Shown here piece by piece: positions 39,152 to 45,776 of a stretch of 64,000 bases of DNA. Each line of letters starts with the position of its first letter. The stretch's first letter is position 1. A program made the position numbers and the translations under genes. The notes under the pieces were generated by a model that was not told the DNA's origin, made no database searches, and saw only the letters and a program-made list of their open reading frames with translations. This DNA comes from Thermoanaerobaculia bacterium (GTDB lineage Bacteria > Acidobacteriota > Thermoanaerobaculia > Multivoradales > J023): NCBI GenBank assembly GCA_028066595.1, contig JALCBJ010000020.1, positions 1 through 64,000 on the forward strand, read 5' to 3'.

Positions 39152-40096
39152 CTACGTATCTTCGTCGAGCTTTGCTCTCGGATGAGCCTCGCGATAGACG
39201 CGCAGCAGCCGGTCTACGTCGACATGGGTGTACTTCTGTGTGGTGGCCAGGGAGCTGTGGCCCAACAGCTCTTGGATCGTACGCAGGTCAGCACCCTCTT
39301 CGAGCAAGTGGGTAGCGAACGTGTGCCGCAGAGTGTGGGGATGAACGCCGTCCGGCACGCCCGCCGCTGACGTTTGACGGTCGAGGATGCGGCGAACCGA
39401 GCGATCGGTGAGACGGCCGCCCCGATGATTCAGGAAGACAGGCGATTCCTCGTCTTTGGCAAGCGGGTCGTTGGCCCGAACGGCGTCCCAGTGGTGCCAC
39501 CATGCACGGAGCGTTTCAGCGGCGGGCCGGCCGAAAGGCACCATACGCTCCTTGCCACCTTTTCCGAAGACCCGTAGGACGCGCGCTCCGAGGTCGATGT
39601 CGTCCCAGTCGAGGCTCACGAGCTCTCCGACGCGCAGACCCGCGGCGTAGAGCAACTCTGCCATCGCCCGATCGCGATCGGCCAGCGGACCATCTCGCGT
39701 CTCTGCCTCGATGAGCTCTTCGACCTCGCCGGGACGTAAATGGCGCGGCAGGCGTTTCTCGTGCTTCGGAGTCTTCACCCTCGCTGCCGGATTCTCTTGC
39801 AGCCGCCCGTCCCGGCACGCCCAGCGCAAGGCCGACCGAAGCGTCGACAGGCAGCGCCCTTGGCTGCGCCGCGAGAGGCCCTCCCGGGTCATCCAGGCGA
39901 GAAATGCTCGCACCGTCTTCGTATCGATGTCGGCTGCGTCGATGCGACCCTCCGGCTGGCCCAGGTACTCCCCGACGAAACGTCGAAAGCGCTCGAGGTC
40001 TCCGGCGTAGGCCCGTTGGGTGTGCGCGGACAGGCCGCGTTCATAGCCCACATACTCGAGGTACTCGCCGATCAGATCGGTCAGCGGCGCTCTCAT
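39152..40096 (-). CDS. xerC: Tyrosine recombinase XerC/XerD-type
   Basis: A 314-aa site-specific recombinase with all catalytic residues: Arg155 (AAGLRVGELV), Lys182 (FGKGGKERMVPF), His254-x-x-Arg257 (PHTLRHTFATHLL), His280 (LLGHSSL) and the nucleophile Tyr289 (TQKYTHVD). The N-terminal SAM-like domain (LSAHTQRAYAGDLERFRRF) is present. Length and motifs fit a chromosomal Xer enzyme that resolves dimers rather than a phage integrase. No dif or att site is seen nearby. It follows the NarL-type regulator by 48 bp on the minus strand. Confidence 0.92.
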   Translation of the reverse strand: MRAPLTDLIGEYLEYVGYERGLSAHTQRAYAGDLERFRRFVGEYLGQPEGRIDAADIDTKTVRAFLAWMTREGLSRRSQGRCLSTLRSALRWACRDGRLQENPAARVKTPKHEKRLPRHLRPGEVEELIEAETRDGPLADRDRAMAELLYAAGLRVGELVSLDWDDIDLGARVLRVFGKGGKERMVPFGRPAAETLRAWWHHWDAVRANDPLAKDEESPVFLNHRGGRLTDRSVRRILDRQTSAAGVPDGVHPHTLRHTFATHLLEEGADLRTIQELLGHSSLATTQKYTHVDVDRLLRVYREAHPRAKLDEDT

Positions 40097-40144
40097 CTCC
40101 GGGGCCTCGCGCGCCGCCCGGTCATACTCGCCACGCCCCGATCC

Positions 40145-40798
40145 TCAGTCCGGGTCCACGATCCCCGACCGTAGCGCGTAGCTGACCACCTGTGCTCGGT
40201 TGTTCAGATGGAACTTGTCGAGGATGTTGCGGACGTGGAACTTGACCGTGTTCTCCGAAACGCCCAGTTTGCTCGACAAATCGCGGTTGGAGGTGACGCC
40301 TTGCACCATCCATTCGAGCACGTCCATCTCCCGGGCCGTCAAGGCATCGGGGTCGTGCTCCTTGGGCTTTGGAGTCTTGGGATTGGCGAATTCCGTCAGC
40401 AGTTTCTTCGCCAAGAGTGGAGTCAGCGCCGGCTCGCCTCGGGCGACACCCTCGAGCAGGTGGATGAAGTCGCCCGATTCGAGATCCTTCATCACATAGC
40501 CTTCGGCGCCGGCTCGGATCGCTTCGAAGAGGTCGGCATCGTCGGTGGAGGCGGTCAGGATCACCACTTTCACCTTCTCCAAGCTCTCGTCGGCGCCGAG
40601 AATCCGGGTAGCCGAAAGGCCATCCATCTCGGGCATTGAGAGGTCCATCAGCACGACGTCGGGTCGCAAGCTGCGGGTCATCTCGACGGCTTCCCGGCCG
40701 TTGCCGGCCACACCCACGACATCGAGGCCATTCGATTCGAGCAAACTCTTCAGACTGTCGCGAAACAGCGTGTGGTCGTCTGCTATGAGGAGGCGCAT
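40145..40798 (-). CDS. NarL/FixJ-family response regulator
   Basis: A 217-aa response regulator. The receiver has LIADDHTLFRDSL, phosphoacceptor Asp52 in VLMDLSMPEMDG, the switch Thr in VVILTAS, and the conserved lysine in EGYVMKDLESG. The C-terminal LuxR-type helix-turn-helix (about 150-210) has LTAREMDVLEWMVQG and KLGVSENTVKFHVRNILDKF. No histidine kinase gene is adjacent, so its partner is elsewhere. The ribosome-binding region directly before its ATG is part of an exact 16-bp tandem duplication. Confidence 0.95.
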   Translation of the reverse strand: MRLLIADDHTLFRDSLKSLLESNGLDVVGVAGNGREAVEMTRSLRPDVVLMDLSMPEMDGLSATRILGADESLEKVKVVILTASTDDADLFEAIRAGAEGYVMKDLESGDFIHLLEGVARGEPALTPLLAKKLLTEFANPKTPKPKEHDPDALTAREMDVLEWMVQGVTSNRDLSSKLGVSENTVKFHVRNILDKFHLNNRAQVVSYALRSGIVDPD

Positions 40799-40829
40799 GG
40801 ATACGTGGTCTCCTGGATACGTGGTCTCC
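40798..40829. repeat. 16-bp exact tandem duplication covering a ribosome-binding site
   Basis: The 16-bp unit tggatacgtggtctcc occurs twice in direct succession (40798-40813 and 40814-40829). Read on the minus strand it is GGAGACCACGTATCCA twice, the second copy ending in the A of the response-regulator ATG. The GGAG of the proximal copy is the likely ribosome site. Confidence 0.85.
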
Positions 40830-40958
40830 GCGACACATCGGACAGACCAAAAAGCGCGGGCTCTATCCTGAACAAGGAAGCGATCAGCGAAAGAAGATGC
40901 CTGTGCCTATCCTACCCTCCCTTGCCTCCCAGCCGCGGAAGCCCCACAATCGGGCACC

Positions 40959-41714
40959 ATGAGCTGGGTTCGTTTTCTCGAGGTGCCTCTGCGCGAGCTG
41001 GGTCAAGTGACCTTGGTGCTCGGCAGGGTACTGGCGTGGACACCGCGGCCGCCCTACGATGTCGGACAATTGCTCCAACAGATGGTGCGGGTAGGTATCG
41101 CATCGGTGCCCGTGGTCCTCTTGACGGCTCTGTTCACCGGCATGGTGATGGCTCTGCAGATCTTCACCGTGCTGTCGCGTTTTGGCGCCGAAGGCTACGT
41201 CGGTTCGATCGTTGGACTGGCCATGGTGCGTGAGCTGGCGGCGGTGCTCGGAGCGCTGATGATCGCGGGGCGTTGTGCATCGGCCATGGGTGCTGAGCTT
41301 GGAACCATGCGAGTGACGGAGCAGATCGACGCCCTCGAAGTCCTGGCCACCGATCCGATCCACTACCTCGTGGTACCGCGGGTCTGGGCCACTACGATCA
41401 TGTTGCCTCTCCTGATCGCCCTGGCCGACGCGGTCGGCATCTTCGGGGGGTACTTCGTTTCGGTGATCGTCATGGGTGCCAATCCCGTGACCTACATGGA
41501 GACGACGTTCCAGTACATGGAGCTCGACGATCTGACGTCGGGGTTGATCAAGGCTGCGGTGTTCGGTCTCCTGCTCTCGGTGGTGGGTTGTGCGAAGGGT
41601 TACTACACCTCCGGAGGTGCCGAGGGAGTGGGACGCGCCACCACACAGGCGGTGGTGACGGCTTCGATCTTCATCCTGGTTTCCAACTTTTTCCTCACGA
41701 AGCTGATGTTTTGA
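40959..41714 (+). CDS. mlaE: MlaE-type lipid ABC transporter permease
   Basis: A 251-aa inner-membrane permease of the MlaE/Ttg2B family for retrograde or anterograde phospholipid transport between membranes. Diagnostic sequence: GAELGTMRVTEQIDALEVLA, followed by TDPIHYLVVPRVWAT. About five hydrophobic segments are present. The N-terminus VRFLEVPLRELGQ lacks a STAS domain. It overlaps the ATPase gene (TGATG) and is therefore coupled with it. No MlaD (MCE-domain) gene is in the window, although MlaEF cannot complete a Mla path without one. Confidence 0.92.
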   Translation: MSWVRFLEVPLRELGQVTLVLGRVLAWTPRPPYDVGQLLQQMVRVGIASVPVVLLTALFTGMVMALQIFTVLSRFGAEGYVGSIVGLAMVRELAAVLGALMIAGRCASAMGAELGTMRVTEQIDALEVLATDPIHYLVVPRVWATTIMLPLLIALADAVGIFGGYFVSVIVMGANPVTYMETTFQYMELDDLTSGLIKAAVFGLLLSVVGCAKGYYTSGGAEGVGRATTQAVVTASIFILVSNFFLTKLMF

Positions 41715-42493
41715 TGGCCGTGCCTTCTCACCGTAGCGAGATCAAAATCCACGTGCGTGAGCTCCGCAAGTCCTTCGGCGCGAAGGAGGTGTTGCGCGGT
41801 GTCGATCTCGACGTACGCGCCGGTGAGTCCCTGGTGATTCTGGGAGGCTCGGGGACGGGTAAGAGCGTTCTGCTGAAGCACCTGATCGGGCTGCTGCATC
41901 CCGATGCAGGCAAAGTCGAGGTCGATGGTGTCGACCTGTCGACCCTGGACCATGCCGAGCTCATCGACTTCCGTCGACGCTACGGCATGTCGTTTCAGGA
42001 AGGTGCCCTCTTCGATTCCATGACGGTGCACGACAACATCGCGTTTCCACTCCGCCGGAGTCGCCCCAAGCGCTCTCGCCGAGAGATCGACACACGCGTC
42101 GCGGATTGTCTCGACCTGGTGGGTCTCGAGGGTCAGGGCCCGAAGATGCCGTCGGAGCTCTCCGGCGGTATGCGCCGTCGTGTCGGCTTTGCCCGGGCTA
42201 TCGCGCTCGAACCCGACATCCTCCTGTTCGACGAGCCGACCACGGGACTCGATCCGGTGATGACCGCCGTCATCGACGATGTGATCTTGCATCTCAAGGA
42301 GAGCCTCGGTTCGACCTCGGTCACCATCACACACGATCTGAACAGCGCCTTTCGAATCGCCGATCGGATCGCCATGATCCATCGAGGAACGATCCTCGCG
42401 ATCGATGAGCCCGAGGCGTTCCGCAGCACCGAGGATCCCCGGATTCGCCAGTTTCTCGACGGTCGCGCTCAGGGTCCCCTCACCGACACATAG
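41714..42493 (+). CDS. mlaF: MlaF-type ABC transporter ATP-binding protein
   Basis: A 259-aa ABC ATPase partner of MlaE. Walker A GGSGTGKS (44-51), signature LSGGMRRRVGFARA, Walker B ILLFDEPTTGLDP and the switch histidine in TSVTITHDLNSAF are all intact. The GMRRR variant of the signature motif is typical of MlaF/Ttg2A. The C-terminal extension seen in E. coli MlaF, which binds MlaB, is short here. ATG at 41714 overlaps the MlaE stop. Confidence 0.93.
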   Translation: MAVPSHRSEIKIHVRELRKSFGAKEVLRGVDLDVRAGESLVILGGSGTGKSVLLKHLIGLLHPDAGKVEVDGVDLSTLDHAELIDFRRRYGMSFQEGALFDSMTVHDNIAFPLRRSRPKRSRREIDTRVADCLDLVGLEGQGPKMPSELSGGMRRRVGFARAIALEPDILLFDEPTTGLDPVMTAVIDDVILHLKESLGSTSVTITHDLNSAFRIADRIAMIHRGTILAIDEPEAFRSTEDPRIRQFLDGRAQGPLTDT

Positions 42494-42522
42494 AGGCGAT
42501 CGGCTCTCACGTAAGGGACCGA

Positions 42523-42528
42523 TATACT
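42523..42528 (+). promoter_or_regulatory. -10-like box TATACT near the start codon
   Basis: TATACT ends 10 nt before the ATG at 42539, which has no Shine-Dalgarno sequence. It may give the following gene its own transcript, separate from mlaEF. No -35 consensus is seen. Confidence 0.35.
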
Positions 42529-42538
42529 CGTCGCCACC

Positions 42539-43096
42539 ATGGCTAGACGACCCGCCCACTTCGGTACGGCGCAGATCAAGAAGCGGGAGCCGGTGCGCCC
42601 TCTCATGGTTCTCCTCCTGATCGCAGCCGGAGGCATTCTTCTCTATCTCTGGCTGCAGGAAGACGCTGTCGACCCTGTGGTGTCGGTCGCGGAGGAAACG
42701 TCCGAGGCAGAGGAGACAGCTCCGGCGTCCCGCCCCACGGCGTCCGCAGTACCGATGCCTGCCCCCGTCGATGACGCCGCCGACTGGTGGTATGGCGTGG
42801 AGAGCACGATCTACAACGCCTTGCAGAGTGTGGACGATGCCAGGGACGGTCACTGTACGAGCCTGGAGTTCGCCGTTTCCGACCTGGGCACCGTTGGGTC
42901 CAGACCGGAACAGGAGATCCGCGACTCGTTCTCCGCTCTGGTCGCGGCCTTGGATGACACTCTGGCGGCCTGCCGGAACGGAGACGGTTCGGCGGTCGAT
43001 CGCGCTGTGGGTGCGGCACGCGGACGTTTGCGGACACTTCTGGGCGCTTTGGAACGGCAGGATGTGCCGCCTTCGACTCTGCTGACGGACATCTGA
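42539..43096 (+). CDS. Single-pass membrane protein of unknown function
   Basis: A 185-aa protein. A basic N-terminus (MARRPAHFGTAQIKKREPVR) leads to one membrane helix (PLMVLLLIAAGGILLYLWL), an acidic and Pro/Ala-rich linker of ~45 residues, and a helical C-terminal domain of ~100 residues containing two cysteines (DGHCTSLEF, LAACRNGDG). The topology suggests a periplasmic domain with a possible disulphide. No MCE domain is present, so it does not replace MlaD. It lies 45 bp after mlaF but has its own -10-like box. Confidence 0.7.
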   Translation: MARRPAHFGTAQIKKREPVRPLMVLLLIAAGGILLYLWLQEDAVDPVVSVAEETSEAEETAPASRPTASAVPMPAPVDDAADWWYGVESTIYNALQSVDDARDGHCTSLEFAVSDLGTVGSRPEQEIRDSFSALVAALDDTLAACRNGDGSAVDRAVGAARGRLRTLLGALERQDVPPSTLLTDI

Positions 43097-43303
43097 GCCG
43101 GACTGAGAACCGACCTTTAGCGAGCACGCACCTGGATCTTGGTGCCTTCGGCGGCCAGGACGCTGTCTCGTGCCTCCAGCGCGTCCATTCCTCTGGCTCT
43201 TCGGATAGCTCACCTCGTCGCTGATGTGAATGTCGTGGCCAGGGACGGAAGATTCTCAAGCTGAGGCTTTCTTCCGATCAGAGATTTTGAAATAATGGGA
43301 GTT
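43097..43303. other. AT-richer intergenic region with a possible short remnant
   Basis: On the minus strand a 23-codon frame (about 43123-43190) encodes a protein-like C-terminus ending GTKIQVRAR. A second minus-strand frame further upstream also looks protein-like, but stops separate the two. This may be the debris of a decayed gene. The last 60 bp are AT-rich and probably hold the promoter of the TPR gene. Confidence 0.25.
43291..43296 (+). promoter_or_regulatory. -10-like box AATAAT near the start codon
   Basis: AATAAT ends 7 nt before the ATG at 43304, in an AT-rich stretch. TTTCTT at 43268-43273 is at the right distance for a weak -35. Confidence 0.35.
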
Positions 43304-44431
43304 ATGAGCAAGGATATCTCTGAAAATCGCAAATATGAGAAGAATAGCGAAACGGCCGTCGAGCGCCAGCGAGCCCGCGAGCGAATGCGCTACGTCGCGC
43401 CCGGGACGGCGGGAAAGGTACTCACGCACCATCGATATTGGACCGTACAGTTCCTAGAGTTGTATCTGGAGCGCTGCGACGAGATCGCCTTTGACGTGCC
43501 GGCCGACGCCTACCTGCTGGCACAACATGCTCCCGAGGTGGCGAGGAGGACTCGAGTTGGTCCCGAGGCCCGGGAGTTCGACACTCCACTCGACAAGCTG
43601 AGCGGGATCGTCATGGCGCTGGCGGTGAAAGGTAGCTGCTGCCGCGCACACGAGGAGCTGGCCGAGGCAGCGTTGTGTTTTCGGCGTGCCTTCGAGGGAG
43701 TTCGCGGTCGAACTGCGTCCACCTCCGTCATGGCCGAGCTCCATCGCCGGTATGCTGCGTTGCTCGCTGTCGGCCGAGAACAGGAAACCGCCCTCCAGCA
43801 TCTCGAGCAGAGCCTCACGCTCGCGGACCAGGCAGGAGATCGAGACGCTGCCGCCGACGGCCTTGCCCTGCGTGGCTACTTGCAAAGCGAGGCGCGACCT
43901 GCAGAAGCTGTTCTCGACTTCATACAGGCATCACGGTTGGCAGATCTTCGCTCGCGGCGGGGCGAGCGGACTGCACAGGCGGCGCTCTACAATCTGATCG
44001 CTACGCTCGCGATGGATTCCGTCGGCCTTCGAGACCAGGAGACAGCATTGAAGCTTCTCCAAGGCTTGAAGGACCATCTCAAAGGGACTCCAACGAGCGT
44101 TCGGAAGATGAAGGTACTTTGGATCGAGGGTCTGATTCTGGCGAACCTAAAGATCGATCGGCACGCCGAACGCCAGCTGATGAAGGCCCGCAGCGGATTC
44201 GAAAAACTCCGGCAGCCAGTCGACTTTGGCGTGGTCTCCATGGATCTCGCCAAGTTCCATCTGAGTCGAGGAGCTGAGGCTGCTTGCCGTTCCCTGGCTT
44301 CGGAGACTTGGGACACACTGAAACGACTCGGTCCTGATCCGGAACAATTGGAGATCATTCGGATCTGGTGCGAGAAGGGGGCGACGGTGCACGGCACCGA
44401 TCGAGCGCGCCGAGCACTTCTCGACCGATGA
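43304..44431 (+). CDS. TPR-repeat protein of unknown function
   Basis: A 375-aa soluble protein made almost wholly of helical repeats. Examples are VQFLELYLERCDEIAFDVPA, AHEELAEAALCFRRAFEGVR, RYAALLAVGREQETALQHLE, AVLDFIQASRLADLRSRRGE and AERQLMKARSGFEKL. No DNA-binding or enzymatic domain is evident. The overall pattern, with a first helix layer describing LYLERCDEIAF, resembles TPR proteins common in Acidobacteriota; that is recalled, not checked. ATG at 43304 fits the AATAAT box; another ATG lies at 43295. It converges with the small secreted protein gene, and the structured element lies between them. Confidence 0.7.
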   Translation: MSKDISENRKYEKNSETAVERQRARERMRYVAPGTAGKVLTHHRYWTVQFLELYLERCDEIAFDVPADAYLLAQHAPEVARRTRVGPEAREFDTPLDKLSGIVMALAVKGSCCRAHEELAEAALCFRRAFEGVRGRTASTSVMAELHRRYAALLAVGREQETALQHLEQSLTLADQAGDRDAAADGLALRGYLQSEARPAEAVLDFIQASRLADLRSRRGERTAQAALYNLIATLAMDSVGLRDQETALKLLQGLKDHLKGTPTSVRKMKVLWIEGLILANLKIDRHAERQLMKARSGFEKLRQPVDFGVVSMDLAKFHLSRGAEAACRSLASETWDTLKRLGPDPEQLEIIRIWCEKGATVHGTDRARRALLDR

Positions 44432-44522
44432 CAAACCGGCACCGGGAACAGGAGAGCTTCGTCGGTTCGATACCGGCAGCCGTCTCCTGCACCCAGGCGC
44501 CAGTGCGATGTTGACTAGAAAC

Positions 44523-44673
44523 AACCAACCGGGTTCGAGATGACGAGGACCTGACAAGGCGCGCGACGAGGAATAGCAGCGCTATCCGAGGAGGCGCGAC
44601 ACTGCCAGGGCCTCGAGATGCCCTGAGTTGGTGGATGGGATCAACCAACACCGCGCAAGGACAGAGGTTGGTT
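44523..44673. other. Structured intergenic element, candidate ncRNA or palindromic repeat
   Basis: AACCAACC (44523-44530) is perfectly complementary to GGTTGGTT (44666-44673) and could close a ~150-nt structure. Inside are three further stem-loops: GG-a-ATAGC/GCTATCC (44570-44587, loop AGC), CAGGGC/GCCCTG (44606-44611 and 44620-44625) and GTTGGT/ACCAAC (44627-44632 and 44644-44649). The last strand can also pair with 44667-44673, so two alternative folds exist. It lies between convergent genes and touches the stop codon of the small secreted protein. Strand of action unknown. Confidence 0.5.
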
Positions 44674-45032
44674 CATCCGTTGGGGATGATCAGAGGACCT
44701 ACCTCGTCTTCAGGATCCGGTTCGGGGCCCTCTGAACCCGACGCATGTTCCGGGCTGTCCAACGGCTCTCGCTCGTCTTGAGGAAAGGGCTCAGCCGGCC
44801 GGCGAGTGGCGAAGTTCCTGGCGGAGAGCTCGCTCGCGGAGCTTGTCGAGTTCGCCGTCTGCCACTCCGTCACTCGGCTCAGTCGTTGCCAGAGGTCTCC
44901 GAGGAAACTGTGGACCACGTTTCCGGGACTATCGTCCGAGATCCAGCTGGCGAAGGTCTGAGGTGCAGCGGCCAGGGCCACGCTCAAAGTAAGACCGAGT
45001 ACGAGATGTCTCGCGTTTCTCTTCGACGTCAT
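44673..45032 (-). CDS. Small secreted protein with conserved-looking GPLIIPNG end
   Basis: A 119-aa protein with a signal peptide (ARHLVLGLTLSVALAAAPQT followed by FASW). The mature part has a helical segment (NVVHSFLGDLWQRLSRVTEW), a low-complexity middle, and an acidic Pro-rich tail ending DEVGPLIIPNG. The coding case is good: AGGAG lies 7 nt before the ATG, and composition matches secreted proteins. I recall short exported acidobacterial proteins ending in similar G-x-I-x-P-N/D-G motifs, but cannot verify this. Function unknown. It is convergent with the TPR gene across the structured element. Confidence 0.65.
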   Translation of the reverse strand: MTSKRNARHLVLGLTLSVALAAAPQTFASWISDDSPGNVVHSFLGDLWQRLSRVTEWQTANSTSSASELSARNFATRRPAEPFPQDEREPLDSPEHASGSEGPEPDPEDEVGPLIIPNG

Positions 45033-45306
45033 TTCGCGTCTCCTGAGGGTCAGTGATGCGCCATTGCATTACTGATATTCAAGATTAAGTGACGTATAGG
45101 TCGAGAAATACGGTGAAATAAGAGATTTTTTCCGAAATTGCTCGAATCAACCAACCGCCTGGAAGGTTGCAGAGACGTCGATCGGACCTTGTGGTCGGTG
45201 TCATTGGGCTGAGCGACACGGGAGTCGGCGGACTTGCCGATCCCTCCGTGAGCCTCAGGCGAGTGACATTCGCTGTCGTACGGTTGGCGGAGGAGGAGCT
45301 ACGGTT
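45033..45306. other. AT-rich divergent intergenic region
   Basis: About 60-140 bp upstream of the small secreted protein gene the sequence is clearly AT-richer than its surroundings, with runs such as gattttttccgaaatt. A stem-loop CAACC (45152-45156) / GGTTG (45165-45169) occurs here. AACCAACC (45149-45156) repeats the motif that closes the structured element at 44523-44673. A promoter for the minus-strand gene is likely here, but I cannot pick boxes with confidence. Confidence 0.35.
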
Positions 45307-45570
45307 ATGGAAGAGGCCCTACGCGACGTCTTGACCGAGTTGCAACGAGCACACGAGCAGATCGCCCGGCGTCAGGCCGAGCTGCGGGAGGTGGCAGCGC
45401 AGCTGCCATCGCCCGAATACGACGACGATACGGGCGGGCCCAGCAACCTGGCGGCTGCATGGCAGCTCGGACTGCAGGTCCACGTCGACGAACGACTCGA
45501 GGCAGTCGTGCGCTGGCTCGCTCGGGCCGTCGAGTGGACGGAAGAGCGATTCGGCGGACTCGACGACTAG
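45307..45570 (+). CDS. Short coiled-coil protein
   Basis: An 87-aa protein with a strong ribosome site (GGAGGAGGAGCT, about 8 nt before the ATG). The first ~35 residues form a charged coiled coil (LTELQRAHEQIARRQAELRE). A short acidic loop and a second amphipathic helix (VHVDERLEAVVRWLARAVEW) follow. No family is recognised. Its final codon shares the palindromic CTAG with the end of xseB, so the two genes converge with a 4-bp overlap. Confidence 0.7.
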   Translation: MEEALRDVLTELQRAHEQIARRQAELREVAAQLPSPEYDDDTGGPSNLAAAWQLGLQVHVDERLEAVVRWLARAVEWTEERFGGLDD

Positions 45571-45776
45571 TCGCTGGTATCCAACTGCTGGACGATCTGC
45601 GTCACTTCGGCCTCGGCCTTGCGGATCTTGCTGCGGCAAAGCTCCAGCAACTCGGTAGCCCGGCGTAGCTCCTTGGCGAGGCGGTCGATGTCGACGGAAT
45701 CTTCATCGAGCCGAGTCAAAATCGATTCCAGCTCGGTCATCGCATCGGTGAACGTGGGTTCGGCTTGTTTCGTCAT
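45567..45776 (-). CDS. xseB: Exodeoxyribonuclease VII small subunit
   Basis: A 69-aa protein matching XseB: FTDAMTELESILTRLDEDSV, followed by RLAKELRRATELLELCRSKI and a coiled-coil C-terminus. Several small subunits bind one XseA to form the nuclease that degrades single-stranded DNA. Its ATG overlaps the xseA stop (ATGA), so expression of the two subunits is coupled. Length is normal for the family. Confidence 0.93.
   Translation of the reverse strand: MTKQAEPTFTDAMTELESILTRLDEDSVDIDRLAKELRRATELLELCRSKIRKAEAEVTQIVQQLDTSD

Noticed and set aside
43123-43190. Short minus-strand peptide gene ending GTKIQVRAR
   Set aside because: A 23-codon frame alone cannot be supported as a gene; noted only as a possible remnant in the gap description.
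41603-43213. 536-codon open frame on the minus strand opposite mlaE/mlaF
   Set aside because: It is antisense to three genes with clear motifs and has poor protein-like composition (His/Gln/Arg-rich); it is a shadow of high-GC coding DNA.
44461-44477. tRNA T-arm-like sequence GTCGG-TTCGATA-CCGGC
   Set aside because: The T-arm pairing is good, but no acceptor, D-arm or anticodon arm can be formed at the proper distance on either side, so it is not a tRNA gene.
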